From positions 1 to 44,117 of the forward strand of contig NZ_CAJTUX010000016.1 in NCBI RefSeq assembly GCF_910579365.1: 44,117 bases of DNA, written 5' to 3'. Positions 30,668-39,234 of the stretch are shown piece after piece (within the stretch, counting starts at the first letter, position 1; every line of letters begins with the position of its first letter). This DNA is from an uncultured Oscillibacter sp. (GTDB lineage: Bacteria; Bacillota; Clostridia; Oscillospirales; Oscillospiraceae). Both the position numbers and the translations under genes were made by a program. The notes below the pieces were generated by a model. It saw only the letters and a list, made by a program, of their open reading frames with translations, was not told the origin of the DNA and searched no databases.

Positions 30668-31981
30668 TCAAGATGCGGGCCGGGGCGGTGTGCTGCGGGA
30701 TTTTCCACCTTTGCCGGTATTCAGCTTGACGGAATAGCCCACCTTTTCCGGGTCATGGGTCAGCACAGGCTGGCCCGCGCCGCTCACACAATCTTTTGTA
30801 ATGACCGCCTTGACAATGGTGGAATCCGAGGGAATGTCATACATAATCTGCGTCAGCAGCCCCTCCATGACGGCGCGCAGACCCCGGGCGCCGATGTTCC
30901 GCTCAATGGCCTTATCCGCGATGGCGTCCAGCGCCTCCGGCTCAAAGACAAGGTCTACATCGTCGTACTCCAGCAGTTTCCGGTACTGTTTCACCAGGGC
31001 ATTTTTGGGCTCCTGGAGAATCCGCACCAGGTCCTCCCGCCGGAGCCCGTTCAAGGGCGCGATGACCGGCAGGCGGCCCACCAGCTCGGGAATGATGCCG
31101 AACTTCAAGATGTCATGGGGCTGGACCTGGTGAAGAATCTTGCTCAAATCCTTGTCCTTCTTGCCCTGAACATTGGCGCCAAAGCCAATACTCTTTTGGT
31201 CCAGGCGCTTTTCGATGATCTTCTCCAGTCCGTCAAAGGCGCCGCCGCAGATAAAGAGAATGTTCTTCGTGTTCATCTGGATGAACTCCTGATGAGGGTG
31301 CTTCCGGCCGCCCTGGGGAGGGACGTTGGCAACCGTCCCCTCCACAATCTTCAGCAAAGCCTGCTGCACGCCTTCTCCGGAGACGTCCCGGGTAATGGAG
31401 GTATTCTCGCTCTTCCGGGCAATCTTGTCAATTTCGTCCACATAGATAATGCCGTGCTCGGCCCGCTCCACGTCAAAGTCTGCGGCCTGGAGCAGACGGA
31501 GGAGGATATTTTCCACATCGTCGCCCACATACCCGGCTTCCGTGAGGGTGGTGGCGTCGGCAATGGCGAAGGGCACCTTTAAAATACGGGCCAAGGTTTG
31601 TGCAAAGAGCGTCTTGCCGGACCCGGTGGGACCCAGCATCAGGATGTTACTCTTTTGCAATTCCACATCCTCGTCGCCGCCGAAGAAGATGCGCTTATAG
31701 TGGTTATACACCGCCACGGACAGAGCGACCTTCGCCTCCTCCTGGCCAATGACATACTGGTCCAGGATATCCTTGATCTCCCGCGGGGTGGGCAGCTGAT
31801 CGGGGATATCCTCCAGCGCCGCGGTATCCGGTTCAAAGCCGTCGTTCAAAATGCTCATGCACAGATGGACGCATTCGTCGCAGATGCGCACGCCGGGGCC
31901 CTGTATCATGCGGTGAATCTGCTGCTCATGCTTGCCGCAGAAAGAACACCGCAGGGTGGTTTTCTTGCCTTCGTCATTCAT
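30668..31981 (-). CDS. clpX: ATP-dependent Clp protease ATP-binding subunit ClpX
   Basis: 437 residues. An AAA+ unfoldase feeding ClpP. The N-terminal zinc domain has C12, C15, C34 and C37; Walker A GPTGSGKT is at 117-124; Walker B lies in IIYVDEIDKIARK; the ClpP-binding loop is in the IGFGANVQGKK region. ATG at 31981 follows GAGG by eight bases. It starts 41 bases after the clpP stop, as in most Firmicutes and Proteobacteria, and lon follows. The last 20 residues are glycine/proline-rich and variable. Confidence 0.98.
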   Translation of the reverse strand: MNDEGKKTTLRCSFCGKHEQQIHRMIQGPGVRICDECVHLCMSILNDGFEPDTAALEDIPDQLPTPREIKDILDQYVIGQEEAKVALSVAVYNHYKRIFFGGDEDVELQKSNILMLGPTGSGKTLFAQTLARILKVPFAIADATTLTEAGYVGDDVENILLRLLQAADFDVERAEHGIIYVDEIDKIARKSENTSITRDVSGEGVQQALLKIVEGTVANVPPQGGRKHPHQEFIQMNTKNILFICGGAFDGLEKIIEKRLDQKSIGFGANVQGKKDKDLSKILHQVQPHDILKFGIIPELVGRLPVIAPLNGLRREDLVRILQEPKNALVKQYRKLLEYDDVDLVFEPEALDAIADKAIERNIGARGLRAVMEGLLTQIMYDIPSDSTIVKAVITKDCVSGAGQPVLTHDPEKVGYSVKLNTGKGGKSRSTPPRPAS

Positions 31982-32021
31982 GGTATTACCTCAGTTCTCT
32001 ATAGGGGATGAGGCCGCTGTG

Positions 32022-32624
32022 TCACGCCTCGCCCTTTTTCTCTTCCTTGTTGATCAGAATCTTATCAATCAGGCCGAAATCCCGGGCCTCCTCCGCGCTC
32101 ATGAAGTTGTCGCGCTCACAGGCGGCCGTAACCTCTTCGACAGAGCGGCCGGTGTTCTCCGCCAGAATGCGGTTCATCCGCTTCTTGATGGTCTCCAACC
32201 GCTTCAGATGAATGGCCATATCCGTAATCTGGCCCTGGGTTCCGGCGGAGGGCTGATGAATCATGATCTCCGCATTGGGTAGGGCAATGCGTTTGCCCTT
32301 GGCGCCGGCGGAAAGCAGGAACGCGCCCATGCTGGCCGCCATGCCCACGCAGATGGTGGACACGTCGCACTTGACGTACTGCATGGTGTCATAGATGGCC
32401 ATACCATCGGTGACGGAACCGCCGGGACTGTTGATATACAACTGAATGTCCTTGTCGGGGTCCTGGGCCTCCAGGTACAGGAGCTGGGCCACGATGAGGC
32501 TGGCCGTGGTGGCGTTGACCTCCTCTCCCAGGAACACAATCCGGTCATTCAGCAGCCGGGAGAAAATGTCGTAAGACCGCTCGCCCCGGTTCGTCTGCTC
32601 TACTACGTAGGGAACTAAACTCAA
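32022..32624 (-). CDS. clpP: ATP-dependent Clp protease proteolytic subunit ClpP
   Basis: 200 residues. The serine protease chamber subunit. Triad: S98 (GMAASMGA), H123 (IMIHQPSAG) and D172 (CERDNFMS), with INSPGGSVTDG at the oxyanion strand. The start is a TTG at 32624 eight bases after GGAGG, giving SLVPYVVEQTNRGERSYDI, the normal N-terminus; the longer in-frame stretch upstream would add 18 residues that the family lacks. It lies downstream of tig and upstream of clpX on the minus strand. A perfect hairpin (32701-32737) separates it from tig. Confidence 0.97.
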   Translation of the reverse strand: MSLVPYVVEQTNRGERSYDIFSRLLNDRIVFLGEEVNATTASLIVAQLLYLEAQDPDKDIQLYINSPGGSVTDGMAIYDTMQYVKCDVSTICVGMAASMGAFLLSAGAKGKRIALPNAEIMIHQPSAGTQGQITDMAIHLKRLETIKKRMNRILAENTGRSVEEVTAACERDNFMSAEEARDFGLIDKILINKEEKKGEA

Positions 32625-32700
32625 TTTGAAAACCTCCAGTCTTTTGTGGATGCCCTTTCCCTTGGAGCGAAACTGCACTCCAGGGTTATGCCCATATAGC

Positions 32701-32737
32701 CATTTTCACATGATACCACAGGCATCATGTGAAAATG
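32701..32737. terminator. Perfect hairpin between tig and clpP
   Basis: A 14-bp stem, CATTTTCACATGAT (32701-32714) with ATCATGTGAAAATG (32724-32737), and a 9-base loop, 44 bases after the tig stop. There is no T-run on the minus strand; it may be an attenuator, an mRNA 3'-end stabiliser or an operator for clpP. Confidence 0.5.
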
Positions 32738-32780
32738 TGTCGAATCTGTGAATGTCTTTGTAAAGATTCACTATTTGAGC

Positions 32781-34235
32781 TTATTCGGCGTCCTTCGGCT
32801 CCTCGGTCTCCTCTGCCTTCTTTTTCCGGGGCTTTCTGGCGGGCTTTTTCTCCTCGCCGGAGTCTTCCTCGCCCTCGACCGCCTCGGTCTTCTTCTTCCG
32901 CGTCTTCTTGGCGGGCTTTTCCTCAGCAGGCGTCTCTTCTCCGGCGGGTTTCTCCTCCGGCTTGGTGGCAGTGGCGTTCTCCACCACGATATCCACCGCC
33001 CGTCGGCTGCAAATCTGATCCTTGACCTGGTCGGCCTGGATGTACTTCTTCACCATCTCCACGTCCATGCCGAACTGTTCCGCCAGCTTCTTATACTCAG
33101 CCTCCAGCTCCTCGTCGCCGGCCTCAATGTTCTCGGCCTTGATGATGGCCGCGACGGCCAGGTCCATCTTCACCTGACGCAGAGCGGGCTCCTTGGCATC
33201 CTCCAGCAGCTTGGCCTCGCTCATGCCGGTCATCTGCATGTACTGATCATAGGGGATGCCCTGCTGGGCGATCTGGGTGCGGAAATTCTCCAGGAACTGG
33301 CGGGCCTGACCCTCCACCATGGCGTCGGGAATGTCGGCGGTGATATTCTCCGCCACCTGCTCCATCAGCGCATCCTCGAAGCTGCGGTCCGCGTCCTTCT
33401 GGCGGTCCTCGGCAATCTTCTTTTCCAGGTCGGCCTTCAGCTCGTCCAGCGTGTCAAACTCGCTGACGTCCTTGGCAAACTCATCGTCCAGGGCGGGAAC
33501 GTCCTTCTCCTTCACCTCGTGGCACTTGACCTTGAAGACCACGGCCTTGCCGGCCAGGTCCGCATGGTAGTCCTCGGGGAAGGTGATGTCGATATCCTTC
33601 TCGTCGCCGGCCTTCATGCCCACGACCTGCTCCTCAAATCCGGGAACGAAGCTATGGGAGCCCAGCTCCAGACTGTGGTTGCTCCCCTTGCCGCCGTCAA
33701 ACGGCGCGCCGTCCAGGAAGCCCTCGAAGTCGATGACGGCGGTATCGCCCTCCTTGGCCTCCCGCTCCACGGACACCAGGCGGGTGTTCCGGTCCAGAAG
33801 AGTCTGGAGACGGCGGTCCACATCCTCGGAAGTGACCTGAACCTCCTCCTTGGGGGCGGACAGGCCCTTGTACTGGCCTAACGTAACCTCCGGATACACG
33901 GGCGCGACAGCCTTGAAGGTAAAGCCCTGCCGGGTGCACTCGCCCACCAGCTCGACGGAGGGATAACCCACCACATTGAGCTCTTTCTCTTTCACGGCAG
34001 CCTCATAGGCGTCGGGGAAGGCGATGTTGATCGCCTCGTCGAAGAACACCTCCACACCGTACATGCCCTCGATGATCTTCCGGGGGGCCTTGCCGGGGCG
34101 GAAGCCGGGAACGTTGATCTTGTTCCGCATCTTCCGGTACGCCTTTTCAACGGCGGCCTCAAATTCCTGGGCCTCCACCTCGATAGTCAGCGCAACCTGA
34201 CTCTTCTCAAGCTTTTCGCAGCTCTTCACACTCAT
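32781..34235 (-). CDS. tig: Trigger factor
   Basis: 484 residues. A ribosome-bound chaperone and prolyl isomerase for nascent chains. The N-terminal ribosome-binding loop reads VPGFRPGKAPRKIIEGMYG; the FKBP-like domain (about 150-240) has GDTAVIDFEGFLDGAPFDGG and GSHSFVPGFEEQVVGMKAGD; the helical C-domain follows. It is about 50 residues longer than usual because of a tail (from about 425) made of alternating KPAKKTRKKK-type and glutamate-rich stretches. ATG at 34235 follows GGAGGAA by eight bases. It heads the tig-clpP-clpX-lon-engB series, with an extended -10 promoter upstream. Confidence 0.96.
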   Translation of the reverse strand: MSVKSCEKLEKSQVALTIEVEAQEFEAAVEKAYRKMRNKINVPGFRPGKAPRKIIEGMYGVEVFFDEAINIAFPDAYEAAVKEKELNVVGYPSVELVGECTRQGFTFKAVAPVYPEVTLGQYKGLSAPKEEVQVTSEDVDRRLQTLLDRNTRLVSVEREAKEGDTAVIDFEGFLDGAPFDGGKGSNHSLELGSHSFVPGFEEQVVGMKAGDEKDIDITFPEDYHADLAGKAVVFKVKCHEVKEKDVPALDDEFAKDVSEFDTLDELKADLEKKIAEDRQKDADRSFEDALMEQVAENITADIPDAMVEGQARQFLENFRTQIAQQGIPYDQYMQMTGMSEAKLLEDAKEPALRQVKMDLAVAAIIKAENIEAGDEELEAEYKKLAEQFGMDVEMVKKYIQADQVKDQICSRRAVDIVVENATATKPEEKPAGEETPAEEKPAKKTRKKKTEAVEGEEDSGEEKKPARKPRKKKAEETEEPKDAE

Positions 34236-34292
34236 GATCGTTTTCCTCCGTTCATTCCCGGCACTTAAAAAACTCGACCGGGACAAGTTAGT

Positions 34293-34301
34293 ATTCTACC
34301 A
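34293..34301 (-). promoter_or_regulatory. tig extended -10 promoter
   Basis: On the minus strand TGGTAGAAT: a TG dinucleotide one base before the -10 box TAGAAT, about 58 bases upstream of the tig ATG. The -35 region is weak, as is usual with extended -10 promoters. Confidence 0.55.
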
Positions 34302-34333
34302 GATAAAATTTGAAAATTCCAGTCTTTTTTCCT

Positions 34334-35014
34334 TCAATCGCAAATTTTTTTCGGAGCAAAGCCCAGATAGTCGGCGGAAATCAGGGAAAACTCCGTTTCC
34401 CCCCGTTTTCCCTCCAGTCTCCGGCGGATGGCGTGGCCGTGAAGATGGCCGTAGCAGCACAGGGAAACGCGGTATTTTTCCAGCGTTTCCAGGATTTCCG
34501 GGCACTCATAGCCCTGATAAACCGGGGGATAGTGGAGGAAGCACAGAATGGGCCTCTCCCCCGCCGCCTTCAAGGACGCTTCCAGCCGTCCCACCTCCCG
34601 GTTTAAAACCTTGACGTTGTGGGCGTCCTCCTCCAAAAACCAGCCCCGGGTGCCGCAGACGGCGTACTCCCCGTAGAACACACAGTTGTTGTGGAGGATG
34701 TCCAGGGTGTGGATGCCCTTCTCGTCAAAAAAGCGGTGCAGCTTGGCGGCGGTGGTCCACCAGTAGTCGTGATTTCCCTTCACCAGATATTTTTTGCAGG
34801 GGAACTGGTCCAGGAATTGGAAATCCGCCTCCGCCTCCTCCAGGCCCATGCCCCAGGAGGTATCCCCCGCCAGAACCAGCACGTCCTCCGCCGTCAGGGC
34901 GGCGAGGCTCTCCGCAATGCGGGCGGTGTAGTTTTCCCAGGCGGGACCGAAGACCTCCATGGGCTTGTTGGCCGTCAGGGAAAGATGCAAGTCCCCGATG
35001 GCATAGAGGGCCAT
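34334..35014 (-). CDS. Calcineurin-like metallophosphoesterase
   Basis: A 226-residue soluble phosphoesterase. The five metal-binding blocks are visible: AIGDLHLS (D8, H10), LVLAGDTSW, KGNHDYWW, LHYPP and GHLHGHAIRR. The C-terminal EFSLISADYLGF is typical of a clostridial YkuE/serine-threonine-phosphatase-like group. The physiological substrate is unknown; cyclic nucleotides, nucleotides or phosphoproteins are possible for this superfamily. AGGGAG lies about seven bases before the ATG. It follows the zinc-ribbon gene by 37 bases and precedes tig on the same strand, but tig has its own promoter. Confidence 0.88.
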   Translation of the reverse strand: MALYAIGDLHLSLTANKPMEVFGPAWENYTARIAESLAALTAEDVLVLAGDTSWGMGLEEAEADFQFLDQFPCKKYLVKGNHDYWWTTAAKLHRFFDEKGIHTLDILHNNCVFYGEYAVCGTRGWFLEEDAHNVKVLNREVGRLEASLKAAGERPILCFLHYPPVYQGYECPEILETLEKYRVSLCCYGHLHGHAIRRRLEGKRGETEFSLISADYLGFAPKKICD

Positions 35015-35051
35015 GTCGCCACTCCCTTTCCTTCCGGTATTGATTCTTTAT

Positions 35052-35339
35052 CTAGACCTCATCGTCATAGACGAAGGGTCTCCCACAGCCGGAGCAGCAC
35101 TGGACTTTTCCAGAGGACGGGGAGAAGGCCGGAGCCCGAGGTGCGCCTTTCCCACAGTAGGGGCAGTGAAGTTTGAGGATGCTGATGATCATGCCCGCCG
35201 CACAAGCGGCCAGCACCGCCAGCCCCAGCGGCCTGACCCCGTCCGGCAAGAGCACGCCCAGAAGCCAGGACAGAAGAATCCCCCACAAAAAGAGCCAGTA
35301 ACCCCGGGCCCATTTGCGTTTCAATGTCTTGATCTTCAT
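35052..35339 (-). CDS. Small zinc-ribbon membrane protein, unknown function
   Basis: 95 residues. A lysine-rich N-terminus (MKIKTLKRKWARG) is followed by two hydrophobic helices at about 14-31 and 37-56, then a cytoplasmic tail with paired cysteines, CPYC (C59, C62) and CSGC (C82, C85), forming a probable zinc ribbon. No family name recognised. The overall plan suits a small membrane adaptor or redox/metal-binding protein. It begins 18 bases after the thrC stop and so shares its transcript. Confidence 0.75.
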   Translation of the reverse strand: MKIKTLKRKWARGYWLFLWGILLSWLLGVLLPDGVRPLGLAVLAACAAGMIISILKLHCPYCGKGAPRAPAFSPSSGKVQCCSGCGRPFVYDDEV

Positions 35340-35357
35340 CCGTCCCGCCCCCTTCTT

Positions 35358-36845
35358 TTATTTCAGGAACTCCAGCACCATATCATCCATCTCCGGCTTT
35401 TTGCAGCACAGGTCGAATCGGCGGGCTTTGCCCTTCAGGGCCGCCAGCCGCTTGGGAATCGCCACGCCGGAAACGGCGTTCAACTGTTCCAGCAGCTCCA
35501 CGCCGTCACCCTTGGGAGTCTCGCCGATGGCGCTGAGGACGTGATCGCAGAACTTATAGGGAGAGGCAGTGGAGGCAAAGACCGTCAGGGTCTTGTCCCC
35601 GGTCTCCTCCCGGTACTGCTCCAGCACTCCCGCCGCCACGGCGGTGTGGGTGTCGATGAGGTAGCCGTATTTCTTATAATACCGGGCAATGGTTTTCGCG
35701 GTCTCCGCCTCACCGCAGAAGCCGCCCCAGAACTGCTCTTGAAGCGCCGCCTTGATTTTCTCGGAAACCTCGTATTTTCCGCCGGTGTTCAGAGCCTCCA
35801 TATAGCCCCGGACCTCTTCATCGTTCTCCCCGGAGAGATCAAACAGCAGCCGCTCCAAATTGCTGGACACCAGGATATCCATGGAAGGACTCATGGTATT
35901 GTGGAAGGGCCGGTTTTTGTCGTACACGCCGGTGCGGAGGAAATCCGTCAGCACATCGTTCTTGTTGGACGCGCAGATGAGCTTCCCTACGGGAAGGCCC
36001 ATGCGTTTCGCATAATACGCCGCCAGGATATCCCCGAAGTTGCCGGTGGGAACACAGAAGTTTACCTTGTCCCCCATGTTGATCTCCCCGTCCCGGAGCA
36101 GGTCGCAGTAGGCGGAGATATAATAGACCACCTGGGGCAGGATGCGGCCCCAGTTGATAGAGTTGGCAGAGGAGAGAAGATAGCCCCGCTTCGCCAGGGT
36201 CTCCCGTATGCCCTCGTCAGAGAAAATGCGCTTGACCCCCGCTTGGGCGTCGTCGAAGTTGCCCACCACAGCGCAAACGCCCACATTCTCTCCGTCCTGG
36301 GTGACCATTTGGGCCTCCTGGACTTTGGATACGCCGTCCTTGGGGTAGAAGACCATAATTTTCGTCTGGGGCACATCGGCGAAGCCCTCCATGGCAGCCT
36401 TGCCGGTGTCGCCGGAGGTGGCCACCAGAATGCAGACCGTCTTATTCTCCCCGGTCTTCCGCAAAGCGGCGGAGAGAAGCTGAGGCAGCATCTGAAGGGC
36501 CATGTCCTTAAACGCGGAGGTGGGACCGTGCCACAGCTCCAGGCAGTGGGTGGAGCCGTCCACCTTCCGCAGGGGGGCCACGGCGGGGGCGTCATACTTG
36601 TCAGGGCCATAGGCGTTCCCGGCGAAGGCCAGCAGTTCCTCTTCCGTGTAATCCGTCAGGTAGAGGGCCATGACCCTGGCCGTGCGCTCCTGATAGGAGC
36701 ATTTGCTAAGGCTGTCCAGAAATGCGCTGTCGATCTGCGGAATGGCCTCCGGCGTCAGAAGTCCCCCGTCCCGGGAAAGACCCAGCTTCACCGCCTCGGC
36801 GCTGCTGACCCGCAGGGCGCGGTCCCGGGTGCTCAAATAATTCAT
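35358..36845 (-). CDS. thrC: Threonine synthase
   Basis: 495 residues, the long form of this PLP enzyme, which turns O-phosphohomoserine into threonine. The PLP lysine is K113 in GPTSAFKDMALQ; the N-terminal MNYLSTRD and the SRDGGLLTPE motif identify the subfamily. Also visible: ATSGDTGKAAMEGF (phosphate-binding) and SANSINWGRILPQVVYY. The start at 36845 has AAGGTGAG upstream. No homoserine kinase or dehydrogenase gene is adjacent, so it stands as a stray amino-acid gene between yraN and the zinc-ribbon gene. No T-box or other leader is visible in the short upstream gap. Confidence 0.96.
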   Translation of the reverse strand: MNYLSTRDRALRVSSAEAVKLGLSRDGGLLTPEAIPQIDSAFLDSLSKCSYQERTARVMALYLTDYTEEELLAFAGNAYGPDKYDAPAVAPLRKVDGSTHCLELWHGPTSAFKDMALQMLPQLLSAALRKTGENKTVCILVATSGDTGKAAMEGFADVPQTKIMVFYPKDGVSKVQEAQMVTQDGENVGVCAVVGNFDDAQAGVKRIFSDEGIRETLAKRGYLLSSANSINWGRILPQVVYYISAYCDLLRDGEINMGDKVNFCVPTGNFGDILAAYYAKRMGLPVGKLICASNKNDVLTDFLRTGVYDKNRPFHNTMSPSMDILVSSNLERLLFDLSGENDEEVRGYMEALNTGGKYEVSEKIKAALQEQFWGGFCGEAETAKTIARYYKKYGYLIDTHTAVAAGVLEQYREETGDKTLTVFASTASPYKFCDHVLSAIGETPKGDGVELLEQLNAVSGVAIPKRLAALKGKARRFDLCCKKPEMDDMVLEFLK

Positions 36846-36880
36846 ATCCTGTATCTCACCTTTCCGATGTAGTTTTTGAT

Positions 36881-37240
36881 CTATGCAAAGGCGTCTTCCA
36901 GGTAAACCACCCGGAGGCCGCCATCTTTTTCCTCGTAAACCTCCGCCACGTCGAAGCGTGCGGCGCAGTCCAGGTCATAAAAGCCCATGTAAAGACCCGC
37001 CGCCTTACGCAGCCGTTCCTGTTTCCGTCCGTCCACAAACTCCCGGGGCAGACCGATGGAACGGGGCCCCCGGCGCTTCACCTCCACAAAACAGAGGACG
37101 CCTTCCGGGCTATGGGCCACGATGTCCAGTTCCCCAAAACGGCACCGCCACTGGCGGGCCAGAATGGCATAACCCCGGCGTTCCAGATATCGGGCGGCGG
37201 CGGTCTCCCCCTGGCCGCCGGAGTCCTTCGTCCCCCTCAT
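36881..37240 (-). CDS. UPF0102/YraN family protein
   Basis: 119 residues with the predicted endonuclease-like fold of the family: GGQGETAAARYLERRGYAIL, RCRFGELDIVAHS and CFVEVKRR, where the E, D and ExK residues form the restriction-enzyme-like site. Function is not established; the gene is usually next to rnhB, as here. I chose the ATG at 37240, which overlaps the rnhB stop in an ATGA arrangement and has GGGAGG ten bases upstream; a GTG at 37258 is an alternative. Confidence 0.9.
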   Translation of the reverse strand: MRGTKDSGGQGETAAARYLERRGYAILARQWRCRFGELDIVAHSPEGVLCFVEVKRRGPRSIGLPREFVDGRKQERLRKAAGLYMGFYDLDCAARFDVAEVYEEKDGGLRVVYLEDAFA

Positions 37241-37860
37241 GGCCGCCGTGCCTCCCACTTTTTTAAAAAGGTCTTCCGATGGACCGGACAGGGGCCGTAT
37301 TCATCCAGGGCGGCGTAGTGGGCTTTTGTGCCGTAGCCCTTGTGCTTGGCAAAGCCGTATTGCGGATACAGGGCGTCCAGTTCCCGGGAGACACAGCGGT
37401 CCCGGCTGACCTTCGCCAGAATGGAGGCGGCGGCGATGGAGGCGCTTTTCCCGTCGCCTCCGGTCAGGGTGACGTGGGGCGTCTGGATGGAAACCCGGCT
37501 CCCATGGTCCCGGTTGCCGTCGATGAGGCAGAGGTCCGGCCGGACGGACAGGCCGTCGATGGCCCGCTGCATGGCCAGCATCCGGGCGTTGAGGATATCG
37601 ATTTCGTCAATCTCCTCCGCCGTGGCAAAGGCCACGCTCCACGCCTCCGCCTGGGCGGTGATTTGTTCGTAAAGGGCCTCCCGTTTTTTCTCCGTCAGCT
37701 TCTTGGAGTCGTTTAGGCCGGGGATTTCCAGCTCCCGGGGCAGGATCACGGCGGCGGCGTACACCGGCCCTGCCAGAGGGCCCGCCCCCGCCTCGTCCAC
37801 GCCGCAGAGGAGGACATAGCCGTTATTCCATTGTTCCCGCTCCGGGGCCCACAGGTCCAT
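37237..37860 (-). CDS. rnhB: Ribonuclease HII
   Basis: 207 residues. It removes ribonucleotides and RNA from DNA-RNA hybrids. The active-site motif CGVDEAGAGPLAGPVYAAAV carries the first Asp-Glu pair; CLIDGN, the SIAAASILAKVSRD motif and YGFAKHKGYGTKAHYAAL complete the family pattern. I chose the ATG at 37860, behind GAGGAG. The gene overlaps the preceding membrane protein gene by 38 bases and the following yraN by 4, so translation of all three is probably coupled. Confidence 0.96.
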   Translation of the reverse strand: MDLWAPEREQWNNGYVLLCGVDEAGAGPLAGPVYAAAVILPRELEIPGLNDSKKLTEKKREALYEQITAQAEAWSVAFATAEEIDEIDILNARMLAMQRAIDGLSVRPDLCLIDGNRDHGSRVSIQTPHVTLTGGDGKSASIAAASILAKVSRDRCVSRELDALYPQYGFAKHKGYGTKAHYAALDEYGPCPVHRKTFLKKWEARRP

Positions 37861-38365
37861 GGGGCGTCTCTCCTCTCTTTTGGGCCTGGCGGTGGAGCCG
37901 GGCAATGTAGATAAAATGGGCCAGGCAGAACAGCAGCCCGGTGCACCATAAAGCGATATACTGGGCGCTCCCGGACAACCCTGCTATCTGATCAAACAGC
38001 AGCCAGGAGAAGGCCAGACACTGGTTCACTGGCGCCAGGAACATCAAGATCACAATCAGAACCGTAAATGGAGCGGGCGGCGTCGTGTAGTTCAGCAGGA
38101 TCCCCAAAGAAAACGCCGCAAACAGTAAAGTGCTGAAGCCCCAATACCATTTTAAACTGCGGAGCAGCTCCGCTCCTCCAAAAAACCAAAGCCATATATC
38201 CAAAGCCAGCAGACCTGCAAGCCAGAGTCCCAGAAAGGTCCAGGACCAAGCTGTATAGTCGTTATACCAATTTTCAAAAAACGTGCGGATACTGGTATAA
38301 AAGTGCAGAACCACACACGCCGTCACCGCCGCCGCAGTGAGAATCTTTTTCTTCTTTTCACTCAT
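37823..38365 (-). CDS. Polytopic membrane protein of unknown function
   Basis: 180 residues with about five hydrophobic segments: residues 8-24, 41-62, 73-91, 100-118 and 135-155. It starts MSEKKKK and ends in a basic tail. No family recognised. Its start overlaps the ylqF stop (ATGA), and its end runs 38 bases into rnhB, so it is embedded in the lepB-ylqF-rnhB-yraN run, where most genomes have no gene. The very tight overlaps argue that it is expressed with the run. Base composition is slightly less GC-rich than its neighbours, which may mark a recent arrival. Confidence 0.7.
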   Translation of the reverse strand: MSEKKKKILTAAAVTACVVLHFYTSIRTFFENWYNDYTAWSWTFLGLWLAGLLALDIWLWFFGGAELLRSLKWYWGFSTLLFAAFSLGILLNYTTPPAPFTVLIVILMFLAPVNQCLAFSWLLFDQIAGLSGSAQYIALWCTGLLFCLAHFIYIARLHRQAQKRGETPHGPVGPGAGTME

Positions 38366-39234
38366 TCCGGCACCTCCAGCGTGAACCGCCCCAGCTTGCC
38401 GGAGCGGAACTCGTCCAGCAGAATCTTCGCCATCCGCTCGGTATCCACCTCCCCGCCGGAAATGAGAAAGCCCCGCCGCCGTCCGGCGGCGTCCAGCAGG
38501 CGGTAGCCGTAGGCCACGTCGTTCTCCTCCCCTTCCCGCCCCGGGAGGGACGGAAGCTTATAGCCGGTTTTCAGCGCCTCCGGATAGCGCTCCGCTAAAT
38601 ACGCCATCAGGTGGCAACCCAGGGTCTCCGTGTCCAGAATCTCGTCCTTCACCGCTCCGGTGAAGGCCAGATGCAGTCCCACATCCTGGTCGTCCAGCTT
38701 GGGCCAGAGAATCCCCGGCGTGTCCAGCAGCTCCAGCCCCCGGTCAACGGGCACCCACTGCTTGGACCGGGTGACGCCGGGGCGGTCCTCCGCCTTGGCG
38801 GTCTTCCGGCCCGCGATCTTATTGATAAATGTCGACTTTCCCACATTGGGAATGCCCAGGACCATCACCCGGACCACCCGGCCGGTCTGGCCCTTCTCCG
38901 CGTAGGAGCGGAGCTTGTCCGCCAGCAGTTCCCGGACGGCGGCGGAGAACTTCGCCGTGCCCGCGCCGCTTTTGGAATCGGTCTCCAGCACGGCCCAGCC
39001 TTTTTCTTTGAAATGAGCCGCCCAGGCTTTCGTCGCCTCCCGGTCCGCCTGGTCCGCCCGGTTCAAGACCACCAGCCGGGGTTTTCCCGCAGTCAGGCCG
39101 TCCACGTCCGGGTTTCGGCTGGACCGGGGAATGCGGGCGTCCAGAATCTCGCAGACCGCGTCCACGTTTTTCAGCTGCTCCCCGATCATCCGCCGGGTCT
39201 TGGCCATATGCCCGGGATACCATTGAATTTCCAC
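38362..39234 (-). CDS. ylqF: Ribosome biogenesis GTPase YlqF (RbgA)
   Basis: 290 residues, a circularly permuted GTPase needed for 50S maturation. Motif order is G4 (VVLNRADQAD), G5, then G1 (LGIPNVGKSTFIN), G2 (RPGVT) and G3 (LLDTPGIL), as expected. The N-terminal IQWYPGHMAKTRRMI is a family signature. The start is GTG (39234), whose first base is the last base of the upstream lepB TAG stop; GAGGAAT lies upstream. The downstream membrane protein overlaps its stop, so lepB, ylqF and their followers form one coupled operon. Confidence 0.96.
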   Translation of the reverse strand: MEIQWYPGHMAKTRRMIGEQLKNVDAVCEILDARIPRSSRNPDVDGLTAGKPRLVVLNRADQADREATKAWAAHFKEKGWAVLETDSKSGAGTAKFSAAVRELLADKLRSYAEKGQTGRVVRVMVLGIPNVGKSTFINKIAGRKTAKAEDRPGVTRSKQWVPVDRGLELLDTPGILWPKLDDQDVGLHLAFTGAVKDEILDTETLGCHLMAYLAERYPEALKTGYKLPSLPGREGEENDVAYGYRLLDAAGRRRGFLISGGEVDTERMAKILLDEFRSGKLGRFTLEVPE

